A DNA stretch of 64,000 bases, taken from assembly GCA_009809945.1 (NCBI GenBank), contig WTPW01000077.1:518239-582238 (forward strand), read 5' to 3'. The notes under the pieces are model-generated. The model was given only the letters and a program-made list of their open reading frames with translations, was not told where the DNA came from and made no database searches. Position numbers and translations under genes: made by a program. The stretch is from Gigaspora margarita (lineage: Eukaryota; Glomeromycota; Glomeromycetes; Diversisporales; Gigasporaceae). Below are positions 46,933-58,529 of this stretch, piece after piece (the stretch's first letter is position 1; every line of letters begins with the position of its first letter).

Positions 46933-47685
46933 GAAAATAAATAAGGCGCAGATCTGCACAAATCTGCAACCCTGGAAATTTTTAACAAATTTTGCAATAA
47001 CTTGTAATTTAGCAGTCCAAACTTAACAATTTTGGTACCTTTCGATTCGTCTCAATGAGCTGGATCGAATGGTATTAAAACCATTGAATTCCAATTACTA
47101 GAATACAAAAAAATCCCATTTGAGTCAATTTTATAAACATCAAATGATCTTGCCAACTAGTAGTTCAAATTTAATAATTTTGGTACCATTCAATTTCTCT
47201 TGATGAGACAGTTCGAACAGTACCAAAAACGTCAAAATTGGATCACTGGTTAACAAGTTATTCATAAAAAATGATTTGCATCGCAGTTCTGCGCAGAAAT
47301 TTAAAAAAGAAATTTAAATTTCTGCGCAGAACTGTGCTACAAATCATTTTTTATGAATAACTTGTTAATCTGTAATCTGATTTTGATGTTTTTGGCACAG
47401 TTCGAACCATCTCATCAAGAGGAATCGAATGGTACCAAAATCATTAAATTTGGACTACTAGTTGGCAAGATTGTTCGATATTTATAAAATTGACTCAAAT
47501 GGGATTTTCTTGTGTTCTAGAGATTGGAATTTAACAATTTTGGTATAATTCAATCCGGCTCATCGAGACGAATCGAATGGTACCAAAATCGTTAAGTTTG
47601 GACTGCTGGATTACAAGTTATTGCAAAATTTGTTAAAAATTTTTAGAATTGCAGATTTGTGCAGATCTGCGCCTTATTTATTTTC
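46933..47685. mobile_element. Fold-back element with GGCGCAGATCTGCAC ends
   Basis: 753 bp form one long hairpin. Ends GAAAATAAATAAGGCGCAGA and its inverse; centre near 47305 around GCGCAGAAATTT / AAATTTCTGCGC. Both arms carry variants of the conserved module (GGTACCATTCGATT / AATCGAATGGTACC). Target duplication not clear. Confidence 0.75.
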
Positions 47686-47827
47686 CTGATGATAGTTGTA
47701 ATTGACTCTCCTTAAATTTCTAGAAGAAATTTGATCTACAAGAGAATGAAATATACAATTTAACTTGTATAACTTTAAAATATATTTATACAACTGCCCT
47801 TTTTAAAATTTTTCTAAAAATGATCAC

Positions 47828-48450
47828 AGTAGGACATAAATGATACTCCTGGGACACTTTTTTCACACCTCAATATGACTGATGTTTAAAAATTATTTTA
47901 ATTGTCATCCTGCTATATTTTATAGCACTTTTATATACTATAGCTTTGTATAAAATTTTATATAGCTAGAAGACGATAAAAATTTGATCATATCGTCATT
48001 CATATATATTAGAGTGATGATAAAAAATTAATCGTGTCGTCAACTAATCCAATCATAACAATTTTTATAAAGTAGAAGCTTCTGAGCCTTTTTTTGAAGT
48101 CTATTAATATACTTGGTTATATAATATCTATTAGCATGCTTTCTACAAAGGCCAGATTTAGGGCTAGTCGGTTTACTACATACTTTGCAAGGAAAATGCT
48201 TTCTAGCCTTCCAATGTTCATAGCATCCTTCAGGCCGATGACAAGTACATCCACAAATAACTCCTAGTCTGAGTAAATGATCACAAGTATATTTACCTAT
48301 CATGGTATATAAATATGAAAATTTCAATTTAAACAAAAAGTTCTGATATATTAATACAAATAATGGAATACTAGTACACATATACAATGAGCATACGAAT
48401 TCAAATAACTGAAACCAAACCCACATACCAAGAAGTTGAGCAAGTACTAA
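47828..48450 (+). repeat. Left terminal inverted repeat
   Basis: Matches the reverse complement of 60815-61686 apart from one MITE present only on the right. Differences are mainly transitions. It holds the outward Cys-rich ORF and, divergent from it, an ATG at 48388 that begins MSIRIQITETKPTYQEVEQ. Confidence 0.85.
48040..48303 (-). CDS. Small Cys-rich protein in the left terminal repeat
   Basis: From ATG (complement of 48301-48303) an intact frame of 87 residues has CGCTCHRPEGCYEH, CKVCSKPTSPKSGLCRKH and a Lys/Leu-rich end (INRLQKKAQKLLL). The Cys/His spacing suggests zinc binding. A further upstream ATG would run through the divergent start region and is less likely. The copy in the right terminus (about 61000-61195) is broken, so only this one could be expressed. 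Function unknown; position inside a terminal repeat suggests a role for the element. Confidence 0.5.
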   Translation of the reverse strand: MIGKYTCDHLLRLGVICGCTCHRPEGCYEHWKARKHFPCKVCSKPTSPKSGLCRKHANRYYITKYINRLQKKAQKLLLYKNCYDWIS

Positions 48451-48835
48451 TTATTTATCTATTCTTCGATAATATATTATATATAACTACTGTGCCTCAT
48501 ATAATGTAGTACATGGCCCATAGATCACAATATCATGTAATTACTACGCCTGAACATGCGTGTCTAAAATAATGATTTTCATATCATATGATATTGTGCG
48601 GTTTTGGCTCAACATCATATGATCAAGTATATTAAATTTGCTGATCTAATATTATAAAGGGTTATAACTCTTTGAGCCTAGCCTAAACGCGCATAATATA
48701 TAATTATTTTATAGAATAAATAAGAGTTATAAAATTATTTTTTTTTATATAATTACAAGGCTTTTCACGAAAGTTGTCTTATAGTTATTTTATAGAATAA
48801 ATTAAAGTTATTAAATTATTTTTTTATATAATTAC

Positions 48836-49724
48836 ATGACTTTTTATGAAAATTATTCAAATCTTTTTACCCAACTACCACCTTTATTAATAAAAGCTGG
48901 ATGGATTCGGCTTACAACTCGAAAAAAAAATCTATTATCAGAAAGTGAAGCAAGTAGTAGAGTTAATACCTCTATTCGGATATATTTTTTATATCCGGAT
49001 TCATCTGGTTTTATTATAGTATATATCCAGATTTAAATTTAAATCCAGATTTATTTATATCTGGATATAAAAACACTATATCACGTTATCATATGATATA
49101 GTATATATTCGAATATAAATCTGAATAGAGGTATTAACTCTAGCAAATAGTATTAGCCCTATTATAGAGGCATTTTTAAAACATGAAGTTGATAGATATT
49201 AAAGAAATAAAAAATCTCAATATAATCCTACAATAGAAGTAGAGACAGAGTCTCATTGTATAGTAATACCAGTTTCAAAACCCGAAAAGTCAGGATTCGA
49301 AGAAGAAACAAAATCTCAAATCTCTGATTCTTCCTCTAATAGCTTGCTTTATAATACTAATATCCAAGTGATTAAGACCCAAAGAGGAATCAAAGATAAG
49401 TCAAAGACTCAAAGCTTAGCTTCTTTGGTACTCTATACCAACATTGCTCCATTATACTCTGAAGAAGACGTTAATGCTAAAATCAAAGAAGCTACAGATA
49501 ATTTACATCAAGAATTTACTGAGGAAATCTTAAAAACTATTAAGCAACAGAAAGATATAGAATGCAATCAAATTAAAATAGATATGAATAATAGAACTAA
49601 AAATTTATTTGAGATTACATTGAAAAAATATATCCGAGATGGTACTATATTTAATCTTATTCATGCATTAGAAGAGAAAGATGGTAGGTTATATCCTGAT
49701 ATATCTAGATTTAAAGGGTTATAA
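48836..49724 (+). pseudogene. Unknown protein of the Polinton-type element, interrupted by a MITE
   Basis: The first part (from 48836, FTQLPPLLIKAGWIRLTTRK) runs into the MITE at 48958. Removing that MITE and one 8-bp duplication continues the frame (EASSISPIIEAFLKHEVDRY) to a single TAA, then through 49344-49724 (AKIKEATDNLHQEF; LFEITLKKYIRDGTIFNLI) to the stop at 49722-49724. Helical, Lys/Glu-rich; no family recognised. Convergent with the protease gene. Confidence 0.5.
48958..49142. mobile_element. hAT-like MITE with TAGAGTTAATACC ends
   Basis: GCAAGTAG (48950-48957) and GCAAATAG (49143-49150) flank inverted ends TAGAGTTAATACCTCTATTC and GAATAGAGGTATTAACTCTA. 185 bp. Ends resemble the TAG(A/G)GTT group at 12900, 42444 and 46371. 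Confidence 0.8.
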
Positions 49725-49834
49725 TTTAGAGAAGAATTGATTTATACATTTTTTCCATATAGAAATATCTCAAAACTCAGCTTTTTCAATGCATTAGATT
49801 GTATTATTGCAATGCAATATCCCTTTAGAACTAA

Positions 49835-50390
49835 TTATTTTTTTTTGAGTGAATTAGAAATTCGAAGCTTTGCTTTCTCATCTTTATTATAAACAGAAAG
49901 TGGAATAGTAATACTTTTTCTGTTAGCTGATGCTGTAAACTCACCCTTTACTATAGATTCCCAGCCAGCTCGATGTTGCCATCTAGTACCAAGAAAAAAT
50001 AATGATATATCATTACCATTATTATCTTTTTCTGTTGGTAAAACTGAAAACTTATCCGAAATTGTTAAGGTATCATTTCCAATACCTACAGTAACAGGTA
50101 TATCAGAAAAGCTCCCAATAGAATGTTTTTCGCCTACAGCACCTGTTAGTCTATAAACCTTTTTTCTATCTAATTTTAGCCCAAAATATTCTATAAAATA
50201 ATTTGCGATATTTTCAGAAATATGTGACCCATCTGAACCTGTATCAAGTAATACATGAGGTATTTCTAAATCATATACTTTGCATGAAATAGTGGCATAA
50301 TTATTGGGTTCTTTTATTTGCAAAAAGTTTATTTTTAATGGGTCATGCCAATTTTGATATAACTAGGCTTCTTGATATTGTTTTATAGCA
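49835..50390 (-). pseudogene. Retropepsin-like aspartic protease
   Basis: On the minus strand, NWHDPLKINFLQIKEPNNYA leads into VLLDTGSDGSHISENIANYF (catalytic DTGS), then HSIGSFSDIPVTVG (flap region) and SLFFLGTRWQHRAGW (the Leu/Gly strand before the end). The last 162 codons are open; an in-frame TAG lies upstream (about 50364) and the link to the CCHC protein needs a frame change. This is the usual Gag-protease junction of retroelements, but no reverse transcriptase follows. Confidence 0.65.
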
Positions 50391-50436
50391 TAATTTAGAC
50401 ATAAAGTGTTCTGCTTCACAGAAGAAAAAGACCCTC

Positions 50437-51144
50437 CTATCTTTTCACAATAATTGCTTGAAGACAAAGATAGACCGAAAGATCATTTTCTGAGCATACA
50501 AGGAAAAATAGTTCTAAAATAATTTGATACTTTTTTATTATATTTTCCCATACTTTGTCTACTTCTTTATTCATATAATTTTTTGAATAATATGAATAAA
50601 ATGAGTCTTTCATTTCAGAAAATAATTTACTAAGATCCGTATATATTTCAGTTAGAATTTCTTTAGGACATCGAGAAATATATCTTGTTAAAATATATTT
50701 AACAGATTCTAAAAATATCAGATTTTCATTAATAACTTTTTTATTAGTTTTTGGTTTTTTGGATTTTTTTTTTATAGAAGATTTAGAAACCCACTTTTTT
50801 TTTATATTGAAACTATTAGTTTCTCTGAATTCAATCTCACTATTTTCTTGATCACTTTCTTCTTGGCTACTTTCCTCTTTATTGCCTTCATTATTTATAT
50901 ATTCTATATTATCTTCTGATTGGCTTTGGTCTATATATTCATATTGGGAGCTATTGATATTATTAATTTTTTTAGTCTTTTTAGATATGAAGTGTCCTGC
51001 TTCGCAGACTTTAAAGCAATTTCTTTTTGTATGACCAGCTTTTCCACACATAGAACAGTATCTTGCTACTAATACTTTCTTTGATTTTGTTGATTTTTTA
51101 GCTATAGGATTCTTTGTAGCATATAATTTTTTATTGCAGAGCAA
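50437..51144 (-). CDS. CCHC zinc-knuckle protein (Gag nucleocapsid-like)
   Basis: An open stretch of 235 codons has CSMCGKAGHTKRNC (a CCHC knuckle, complement of about 51011-51055), then a long Ser/Glu/Asp/Lys-rich region and a helical C-terminus with several Tyr/Phe (KDSFYSYYSKNYM, LELFFLVCSEND). The upstream start is uncertain, and it is probably the middle of a Gag-like polyprotein beginning near 53017. It contains no stop of its own, unlike its neighbours. Confidence 0.5.
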   Translation of the reverse strand: MLCNKKLYATKNPIAKKSTKSKKVLVARYCSMCGKAGHTKRNCFKVCEAGHFISKKTKKINNINSSQYEYIDQSQSEDNIEYINNEGNKEESSQEESDQENSEIEFRETNSFNIKKKWVSKSSIKKKSKKPKTNKKVINENLIFLESVKYILTRYISRCPKEILTEIYTDLSKLFSEMKDSFYSYYSKNYMNKEVDKVWENIIKKYQIILELFFLVCSENDLSVYLCLQAIIVKR

Positions 51145-53017
51145 TGGCTCTTCGAGCCTTGATTGTATATTGTAATTTGCATAGCCAAATTTTTATATAA
51201 TTCTTCTTCAATAAAATTTGCTAAAGCATCTGGATTTCTAGATGCATCATCAGAATACCCTAATCTTTGAGCTATTAAATCTAAATGGTCATATGCTTTT
51301 TTATATATATTTAAATTTTCACTAGGTATTGAATTAGATAAAATTATAGGAACTGATGAATTGCTATTAACTCCATTATATATAAAGGTAGAAGGTTTAC
51401 GCTTAAGCTATATATCTTTAACAGCTGTAAAGAAAGCATTTATATATTGCAGGATTTGTTATTTTTACTCTTGTAAATAATTTATCAGGTAAATGAGTCC
51501 ATAATATGGCTAATGCATTCTGGTTATTATTTGGTGTCTGTAACAATAAAAGACAAATTCTGTCTTCATAGGTTTGAGGAGTATCAGTAGGGTTAAATTT
51601 TTCTTGTGCTAATCTGAATAAAGAGGCATTGCATGATCCTATTGTTTCTTCATGATATTTATATTGTAACCAGGCTAAGAATTGTGCTGGAGTATCAATA
51701 TTTGTACCTGCAGAATATTTAGCTGGAACAGGTGTATATTTACTAGACATTTTAAATTTTAAAATTTCAGCTTTTACGGCATCATTAAATCCAGCAACTG
51801 CCAATGCACTTTCATATGCAAATACTTGTACTATTTTATTATAATATTCATCAGGAGGTTCCTGTTCTATATATTAGGGAATTTGAGCAATCAATGAGGA
51901 TAATGAAGACATAACATCTTGTAAGGTTGCTATGTTTGCTATATTATTCTGTAACACAAAAACTTGTTGATTTAAATTATTAATTAATTGTTCAGAATTT
52001 ACTACGCACCTTTTAAATCTTACAAAAAATCAGTACATCAAATGGAAAAATAAGTGCAAGACTCTAAAAAATGATCTATTACTTGCTGATATTCAACTAG
52101 GCAACAAGTGGAGTACATTCTTGTAATTGCTAATAGGTTCATCTATTTAAAAGATACAATACAAAATTTTCTTGAATTAATTTACTAACCCATCTATCTT
52201 TATCATGATATGAGAACCACCAGCGACGGCATTCTTTTACTTCATTATTATAAGCTATAGTCATTAAATTCAAGTCTATCTTAAAATTATATTGTTTTTG
52301 CTCACGAGTTAAGTCCTGTTGGAGAGAATTATAATCATTTTGAAGCATAGCTAACTGGGTTTGTAAATTTGCTAACTGGGTTTGCAAATATGCTACTTGA
52401 TTTTCTGCATAAATTGCTCGTGTATTTGCCCTTGGATATATTTCTAGCACCAATCTTTCAAACCTATTGCCAGCATCTGAAATTATATTAAGATAGTCTA
52501 CAATACCATTTATTGTAGGTGCTATTGTAATTGGGCTTTGAAAATACTATCTAATATTATTAATCTCTCACTGAATCCTATTATTTTGGATCGTGGCTTG
52601 ATTTTCAGGTAGAGATAATCTAGGTGATCCTGGTTGTTGCGCCATATCTATAGTATTATTGGAATTTTTATTGCGAAGCAATGATCCTTTGGATCTATAC
52701 AAAACAAGTATTTTTTCATTAAGCTTGTCAATTTTATTCTGAAAAAATGCTAACTGCTTTTCTAAATAATCTATATAATTTTCTCACTTTTCAGACTCTT
52801 TAAATACATTTTCTAACTGTTTTATAAGATTAGAAATTTCTGATCTTAATGGGTCTAGCTCCTCATCCCGAATTGAAATTTCTTTTTCAAAATAATTAAT
52901 ATAATCCTCTTTTGTAACAAGATCCTGTTGTAATTTGTAGACTCGATCTTATATTGCTAATAAATCGCTTTTAAATTGATTAATTTTACTAGATGATATA
53001 TTTTCTAGCAATGCCAT
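51145..53017 (-). pseudogene. Gag-like coiled-coil and capsid region
   Basis: Starting at ATG (complement of 53015-53017), MALLENISSSKINQFKSDLL is followed by coiled-coil heptads (YLQTQLANLQTQLAMLQNDY, complement of about 52326-52400) and a capsid-like block (PAQFLAWLQYKYHEETIGSC, TYEDRICLLLLQTPNNNQN; 51418-51804). Stops occur near 52950, 52780, 52560, 52130 and 51850, and shifts near 51420. Most stops fit CAA, CAG, CGA or TGG changed by one transition. Together with the CCHC and protease parts it forms one Gag-Pro-like cassette on the minus strand. Confidence 0.55.
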
Positions 53018-53924
53018 CTTTTTTTAAACTATAATAAGAAAAGATGTTATCTATTCCTATTATTCATGTAGATTCTAAAAAGCTTGTAAATTAGATATAT
53101 CTATTGCTTTGCGTAAGATTTATTATCAACCTAATGGCTACCAAAGAACTGCGAAAAAATTGTATAAAGCTTCTCTAAAGGCTAGGTTCGACTTTGTTGA
53201 AGATGAAGTACGTAATTGGCTTGAAAAACAAGCTTTATTTCAAATTCATAAGCCTTGGCCAAGATTTATTCCTAGAGCTTCATTTAATAGCATACAGATT
53301 TCTAATAAATGCCATCAAGCTGATATTCTTTATATGCATCATAATACGATTAATAACAAAATATATAAATAGAGATCGCCTATTTCCACCATGCCAATTT
53401 GCTATTTCCACTATCATGTTTATCATGTTTACAAAATACCCGTATAATTCCGAATAACAACCACGTGAATAAAATTACAGTTTGGTGTAACATGCATAAT
53501 AAAAAAATTCGTGTAACATTCTTGTATAAAATAAAAAAAATATTTATAACGAAACTATCGTTTTAACTAATATGAACGATCACGAATGAGTTAGTTATAT
53601 GCCGTGAACTCACCTATAAGAACTACTAATCTTGCTTATACACATTATAATACTCTTTTATAGATAAAAGACCTAAGGTTAGAACTTTGAAATTGGCAAT
53701 TTGAGGTATATACCTTTTAACTCCTGCTATATTTTTAATTTAGATCATGCACTGCGAACCACTCTATGTAAACTTATCTTTGATTTTTCAAGTTGGTTAA
53801 AGAGTCGAATGCACTATGTACCATACTATATAGCTAATCTTTCTCGCATTTGTCAATTTTAGTATTATCCTTGCACGGGATGAAAGTTAGGCTTTTTAGC
53901 GGTTCATATAGATTCATATATACA

Positions 53925-54855
53925 TATGTTGTGCGTCAAATTGAAATTTATATTAGATCAAAAAAATTTCAATACTGAGTTTTCATTAGGGTTAGGGTGA
54001 AGCCTTTTTAGGATAAGGGTAGGTATTAACGGCATTAAATTATTTTGACTTGACGCAAATTTTAACTTGACGTAGAACATATATAAATTTGAAAGCAAAG
54101 TGTATTTTTTTAGTTAGTGAATTTTATGTGCATGTCAATGATGTATGTAAAGTCACTAAATTAAATAAAGGCTTCAATATATGAGCCGCTAAAAAAGTCC
54201 TATATTACGAACCTCCTATGTAAACCGAGGGTTGCACACTAGTAGCGCACTAGTCGAATTGAAAAAAATTTAACGTGTTTAATTTTTTTTCTTAATTTTG
54301 GTCATGGTGATTTTGAAATACGGACCATCTTAGTTGTGAAAATTATTTAATTTTTCATTTATTTTCATTTTTAAAATCCAGACTTTACAATAATGTTGTT
54401 CGTCAAATTGTGTCGGATCAAAATTTCAATAATGAGTTTCATTAGGGTTAGGGTGAAGCCCTATGTTGTTAGGATAATAGTGAAGCCTATGTTGTTAGGA
54501 TAAGGGTGAAGCCCTATATTGTTAGGTTAAGGGTAGGTATTAGTGCATTATAACTATTTTGATTTGATGCATATTTTAATTTGATGAATAACATATGTAA
54601 ATTTGGACGCAAAAGTGTATTTTTAGTGAATTTTATGTATGTACATGTCAATGATGTATAAAGGTCACTAAACTAAATAAAGACAATGATATTTGAACTT
54701 TAATACTGAAAGGTTGTACACTAGTGGTGCACTAGTCGAATTGAACAAAAAATTCAATGAGTTGAATTCTTTTTTTAATTTTGGTCAGTAGTTTTGAAAT
54801 ACGGACCATCTAAGTTATGATTTATTTTTAAAATCAAGACTTTACAATAGCAAAG
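53925..54855. repeat. Two subterminal tandem units of about 470 bp
   Basis: Units near 53925-54385 and 54395-54855 share CATTAGGGTTAGGGTGAAGC, GGTAGGTATTA, TACGGACCATCT and GACTTTACAATA. The second unit has an extra threefold 34-bp repeat of GTGAAGCC(C)TAT(G/A)TTGTTAGG (54446-54530). The TTAGGG pairs are not long enough to be telomeric arrays. Confidence 0.8.
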
Positions 54856-54941
54856 TTAAACAGTACTTTACATTTCTATTAGAGAAGTATTATTTCGTTT
54901 AAATATTTTTTTTAGTATCTAGCATGATAAAAATATTTATA

Positions 54942-57020
54942 CTAACTACTGTCACTACCCTCACTTTCTGCATTAGGGCATGTCCTACTATTATGCCTGA
55001 TTTCATGACATAAACCACATTTCCTTTGATTACTTTCACTGCTCTCACTTTCTGCACTAGGGCATGTCCTACTATTATGCCCGATTCCATAACATAAACC
55101 ACATTTCCTTTGTTTTTCCATAACCAATTCAAAGGTAGATGGATCTCTTTTAGTAGATGATTGAGGACAGTTTTTCGCTCCAACTGGACATCCTCTTGTG
55201 GGTTGCACCTCTGGATCTTGTATAGCTATGGTTGATTCTTGAAATACATCTGGCATCTTTTTCAGAATTGTACTTTTTTGATGAAGATGTAAGGATTCAA
55301 ATTGCTGTCTATACTCTTCCCATTTTTGCTGTAAAGAGTCATCAGTTCCAGATGATTCTTGTTGAGGTAATTGGAGTTGTCGAATCCACTAATGCTGATT
55401 AAAATCACTAAGTTTTAAATACTGATTTTCTTTAAGAAGTTTCTGAATTACATGAGAACAGGATAGACCCATTGATGACTTAAAAGCACCACTACAAGAA
55501 GGTAATGAATTTTCTGGTGTTGCACTAGATGCCTTTATGAATTGTTCATGAACCTTTTTTAGTGCAAATGTAGATACCTTAGTAATAACCTGCGCATAAA
55601 ATGGGTTGTTTTGGGCATGGGAAATCTGAATCATCTCTTGGGATATCATGGTTTTGATTTCCTGGTATCGATTCTCTAATACCAAAGAAATTTTTTCTTG
55701 AATGGCATGAAGATTACCCACTGATACTTGAAGGTACATCTTAAGTGTTGCATGGGCTCCTTCTGCTCTTGATGTTGTCAAATTACCTATGTAACCCAGT
55801 AGAAAAAAAATATGAATTTGGAAGAATGCCAAAAAAAGAGACCCAAAAAAATAAATACCCAAGTGCAAATAACGATCTACCCAAGAGCTTACAAAATGTA
55901 TTTTAAATGGTAACCATGTATCCTGCAAATAAGTAATAACTGTTGTTTTATTATTATATTTTTTTACTAACTTTTCCCAGTTATTTTCAAAATCAGTTTC
56001 TGTTTTAGATTTTATAAGGATGGACCAACTTTTCAAAAATGCAGACCATTCATCCTCTAGTAAAAAATGGCGCCGACAATTAACTAACAAATTTTTTTCA
56101 ATGTGCCAAACACACAAAAGATTATGTGATTCAGGAAATATGGTTTGTACAGCATGCATCAAAGCTAGTTCACGATCAGTTACAATAACCTGAGGCTTTG
56201 AAACGTTAAAAATACGAGCAACATGAGTAAGTGCCCAATTATAATCATCTTGTTGTTCTGATTTTAAAAATGCAAAACAGGAAGAGAAAGTAGTATTAAA
56301 GTTTGTCATGCCAACAACATGAAGCAATGGCATTTTAAATTTGTTGGTTTTATATGTGCAGTTCATTAATAAAGCGGAATTATAAGTTTTGGTAAGTGTA
56401 ATTGATTTAGGATGTGCAAAGAAAAGATGTGTTAAATTGTTACTTTGATTATATTGATAATCATATTCAAAATTTCCTTCAATAAGCTCATCAAGAAGGG
56501 CCTGAATTGGAGTATGACCTTGAAGATTGTCACGCCTAATCTTATTTCGAGCATTGTAGATAGTTTTAGAAATTACTAAATTAGCAGGATTACTTTGACG
56601 AAGAGTGGAAAGAATCTCACGAGGATAGATGCCTGCTGTAGACATTTCTTGAACTCTTCTTTGGTCTTCTTCATTTAATCAGCGGCTTGATGGATGACCT
56701 GAGATATCTTCTGATGCTTTATGATTGTGATTTGCATTTTTAATTGTTAAACGCCATTGACCATCTTCTATTTTTTTTCCATAGAGCTCAAAAGTACAAC
56801 CTATCAACCTTGTACTTGTAGCTCTCTGACGGGTTTCATTAGTAAGATTTAGTCTATTATTATAGTGACCGCCTCTGTCACATTTCAAATAGACAAACTT
56901 ATTTTTTTCTGATCTTTTGGTGCTCACCGCATATCCATGATTGAAGGCATGTGTTTTAGCATGATTAATAAGATCTTCATAGCTTGCAAACAAACCAACT
57001 GAAGGTGGGGACAAAGACAT
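54942..57020 (-). pseudogene. FAR1/MULE transposase with two in-frame stops
   Basis: One frame of 693 codons runs from ATG at 57018-57020 to the stop at 54942 with no frameshift. Order: FAR1-type zinc DNA-binding domain (FASYEDLINHAKTHAFNHGY ... CTFELYGKKIEDGQWRLTI ... NHNHKASED); MULE catalytic core (MNCTYKTNKFKMPLLHVVGM; VIVTDRELALMHAVQTIFPE; LLCVWHIEKNLL); SWIM-like zinc motif ending GLSCSHVI (55450-55530); and two C-terminal knuckles CGLCYGIGHNSRTC and CGLCHEIRHNSRTC. The only breaks are TGA at 56676-56678, after the FAR1 domain, and TAG at 55389-55391, after the SWIM region. Both fit one transition from CGA and TGG. It is the best preserved transposase in the window and either recently died or, less likely, is read through. 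Confidence 0.85.
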
Positions 57021-57708
57021 GATTTATAATTTTAAAAGTATAAAAGAAGCTTCAATATATAAAGCAAGTTGAGGTTTTATTATACTTTAATATTTTACGA
57101 TTGAATGTAAGAGTTTTAAGTTATTACTAACTTGACAAAATGAAGTTTAATCTTTTAGATGCTCATTTTATACGTTTGGATTTTTTTACAGAAGATTATA
57201 TTTTTAAAACAGTATACTTTTTATTTTCTATTACGGGTATTATTTTTCTTTGATTTCATGCCTTATTTTACTTATTAATTCGAATCACGCCCAGTACTCT
57301 ACCCAATTTAGTTTTATTATTTGTTTCTTTTCTTTGAGTATAGTCTTTATAGCAGCTTACGATTATCAGCAGAGTCGATTTAGCTAAGTAATTTATTTAT
57401 TTTTCTTGGAATTTTATTTTTATAATTATTGGCTGAATTGATTCAGGCAAGTCATTATTTAAAATCTTCTAGAATAGCTATTATGGTTAGCAATTACATA
57501 TAAAGCATAAGAATGCAGATTCAAAATCTATGAAAATGGTTAGAATTATGCAGAATAATGCAGAGCGCGAAGGCTATTCAGGTAATAAACAAAAAAAATA
57601 TGCTGAAGATACAATGCAATTTTACATATAATACTAGTCTAATACTAATTGAAAATGGATCTAATCCTAATTACAATTGGATAATTCTTGTACATATCCG
57701 AAGCATCA
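57021..57708. other. Promoter side of the MULE transposase and AT-rich spacer
   Basis: Contains a possible TATA-like TATAAAG/TATATT region just upstream of the minus-strand start (57040-57065) and no supported gene. Confidence 0.4.
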
Positions 57709-57711
57709 TTA

Positions 57712-58358
57712 GGGGCGTGCCATTTATCACGTGATTTATACCATGGATACATGGGTCAGGGTGGTGATCACGTCTATATATAATATATATAATATATATA
57801 TTACATTATATACGGTATATAATATATATATAATATATATATTATTTAATATTAAGTAACTTCTTTTCTACCGGTCCGTTTTAGATGATTTTACTACCAA
57901 AATGTTCGTCTCAATGAGACGATTCTAACAAGCCCAAAATCATTAAAATCCAATCACAGGGTCACAAGATCGTTAAGGTTTTGCATTTTTATACATATAT
58001 ATATTAAAATTTATATATATAATAATACAAAACCTAAAGATACGAGCAAGGCCTCACCTTAAAAAAAAATAAAAATAAAAAAATAATACAAAACCTTAGC
58101 GATCTTGTGACTCTGTGATTGGATTTTAATGATTTTGGGCTTGTTAGAATCGTCTCATTGAGACGAACATTTTGGTAGTATAATCATCCAAAACGGACCA
58201 GTAGATCAAGAGTTATTTAATATTATATATATTTATATAATATATTATAAATATTAGTCGTTATATTAACCAATCATAATTGAGATTAGGGTGATCACAC
58301 CATACATGGATGGGGTGGCTATTAAGTAAAAAATATTATGTGATAAATGGCACGCCCC
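57712..58358. mobile_element. PIF/Harbinger-like fold-back MITE, TTA duplication
   Basis: Ends GGGGCGTGCCATTTATCAC and GTGATAAATGGCACGCCCC are perfect inverses, flanked by TTA (57709-57711 and 58359-58361). The body folds back around (AT)n tracts and carries the conserved module once in each arm (57851-57965 and 58114-58222). TTA duplication and G-rich ends fit PIF/Harbinger; assignment is inference. Confidence 0.8.
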
Positions 58359-58529
58359 TTATTGCTTGATTCATTTTAGGCAAAATCGCAACCTAAGTAG
58401 GTGTTCAAGGTTGATATTACGCGATTTTATTTTATAATGATTTTAATTTGTCTTATTTAGGATCTGGGTATTAAATGTTTAAAAAAATAGATCAAAGAAG
58501 TTACTCAAATTAGATAGGTTTTTATTATC

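Noticed and set aside
53984-54462. Interstitial telomere from TTAGGGTTAGGGT
   Set aside because: Only two units at each place, part of a 470-bp tandem duplication.
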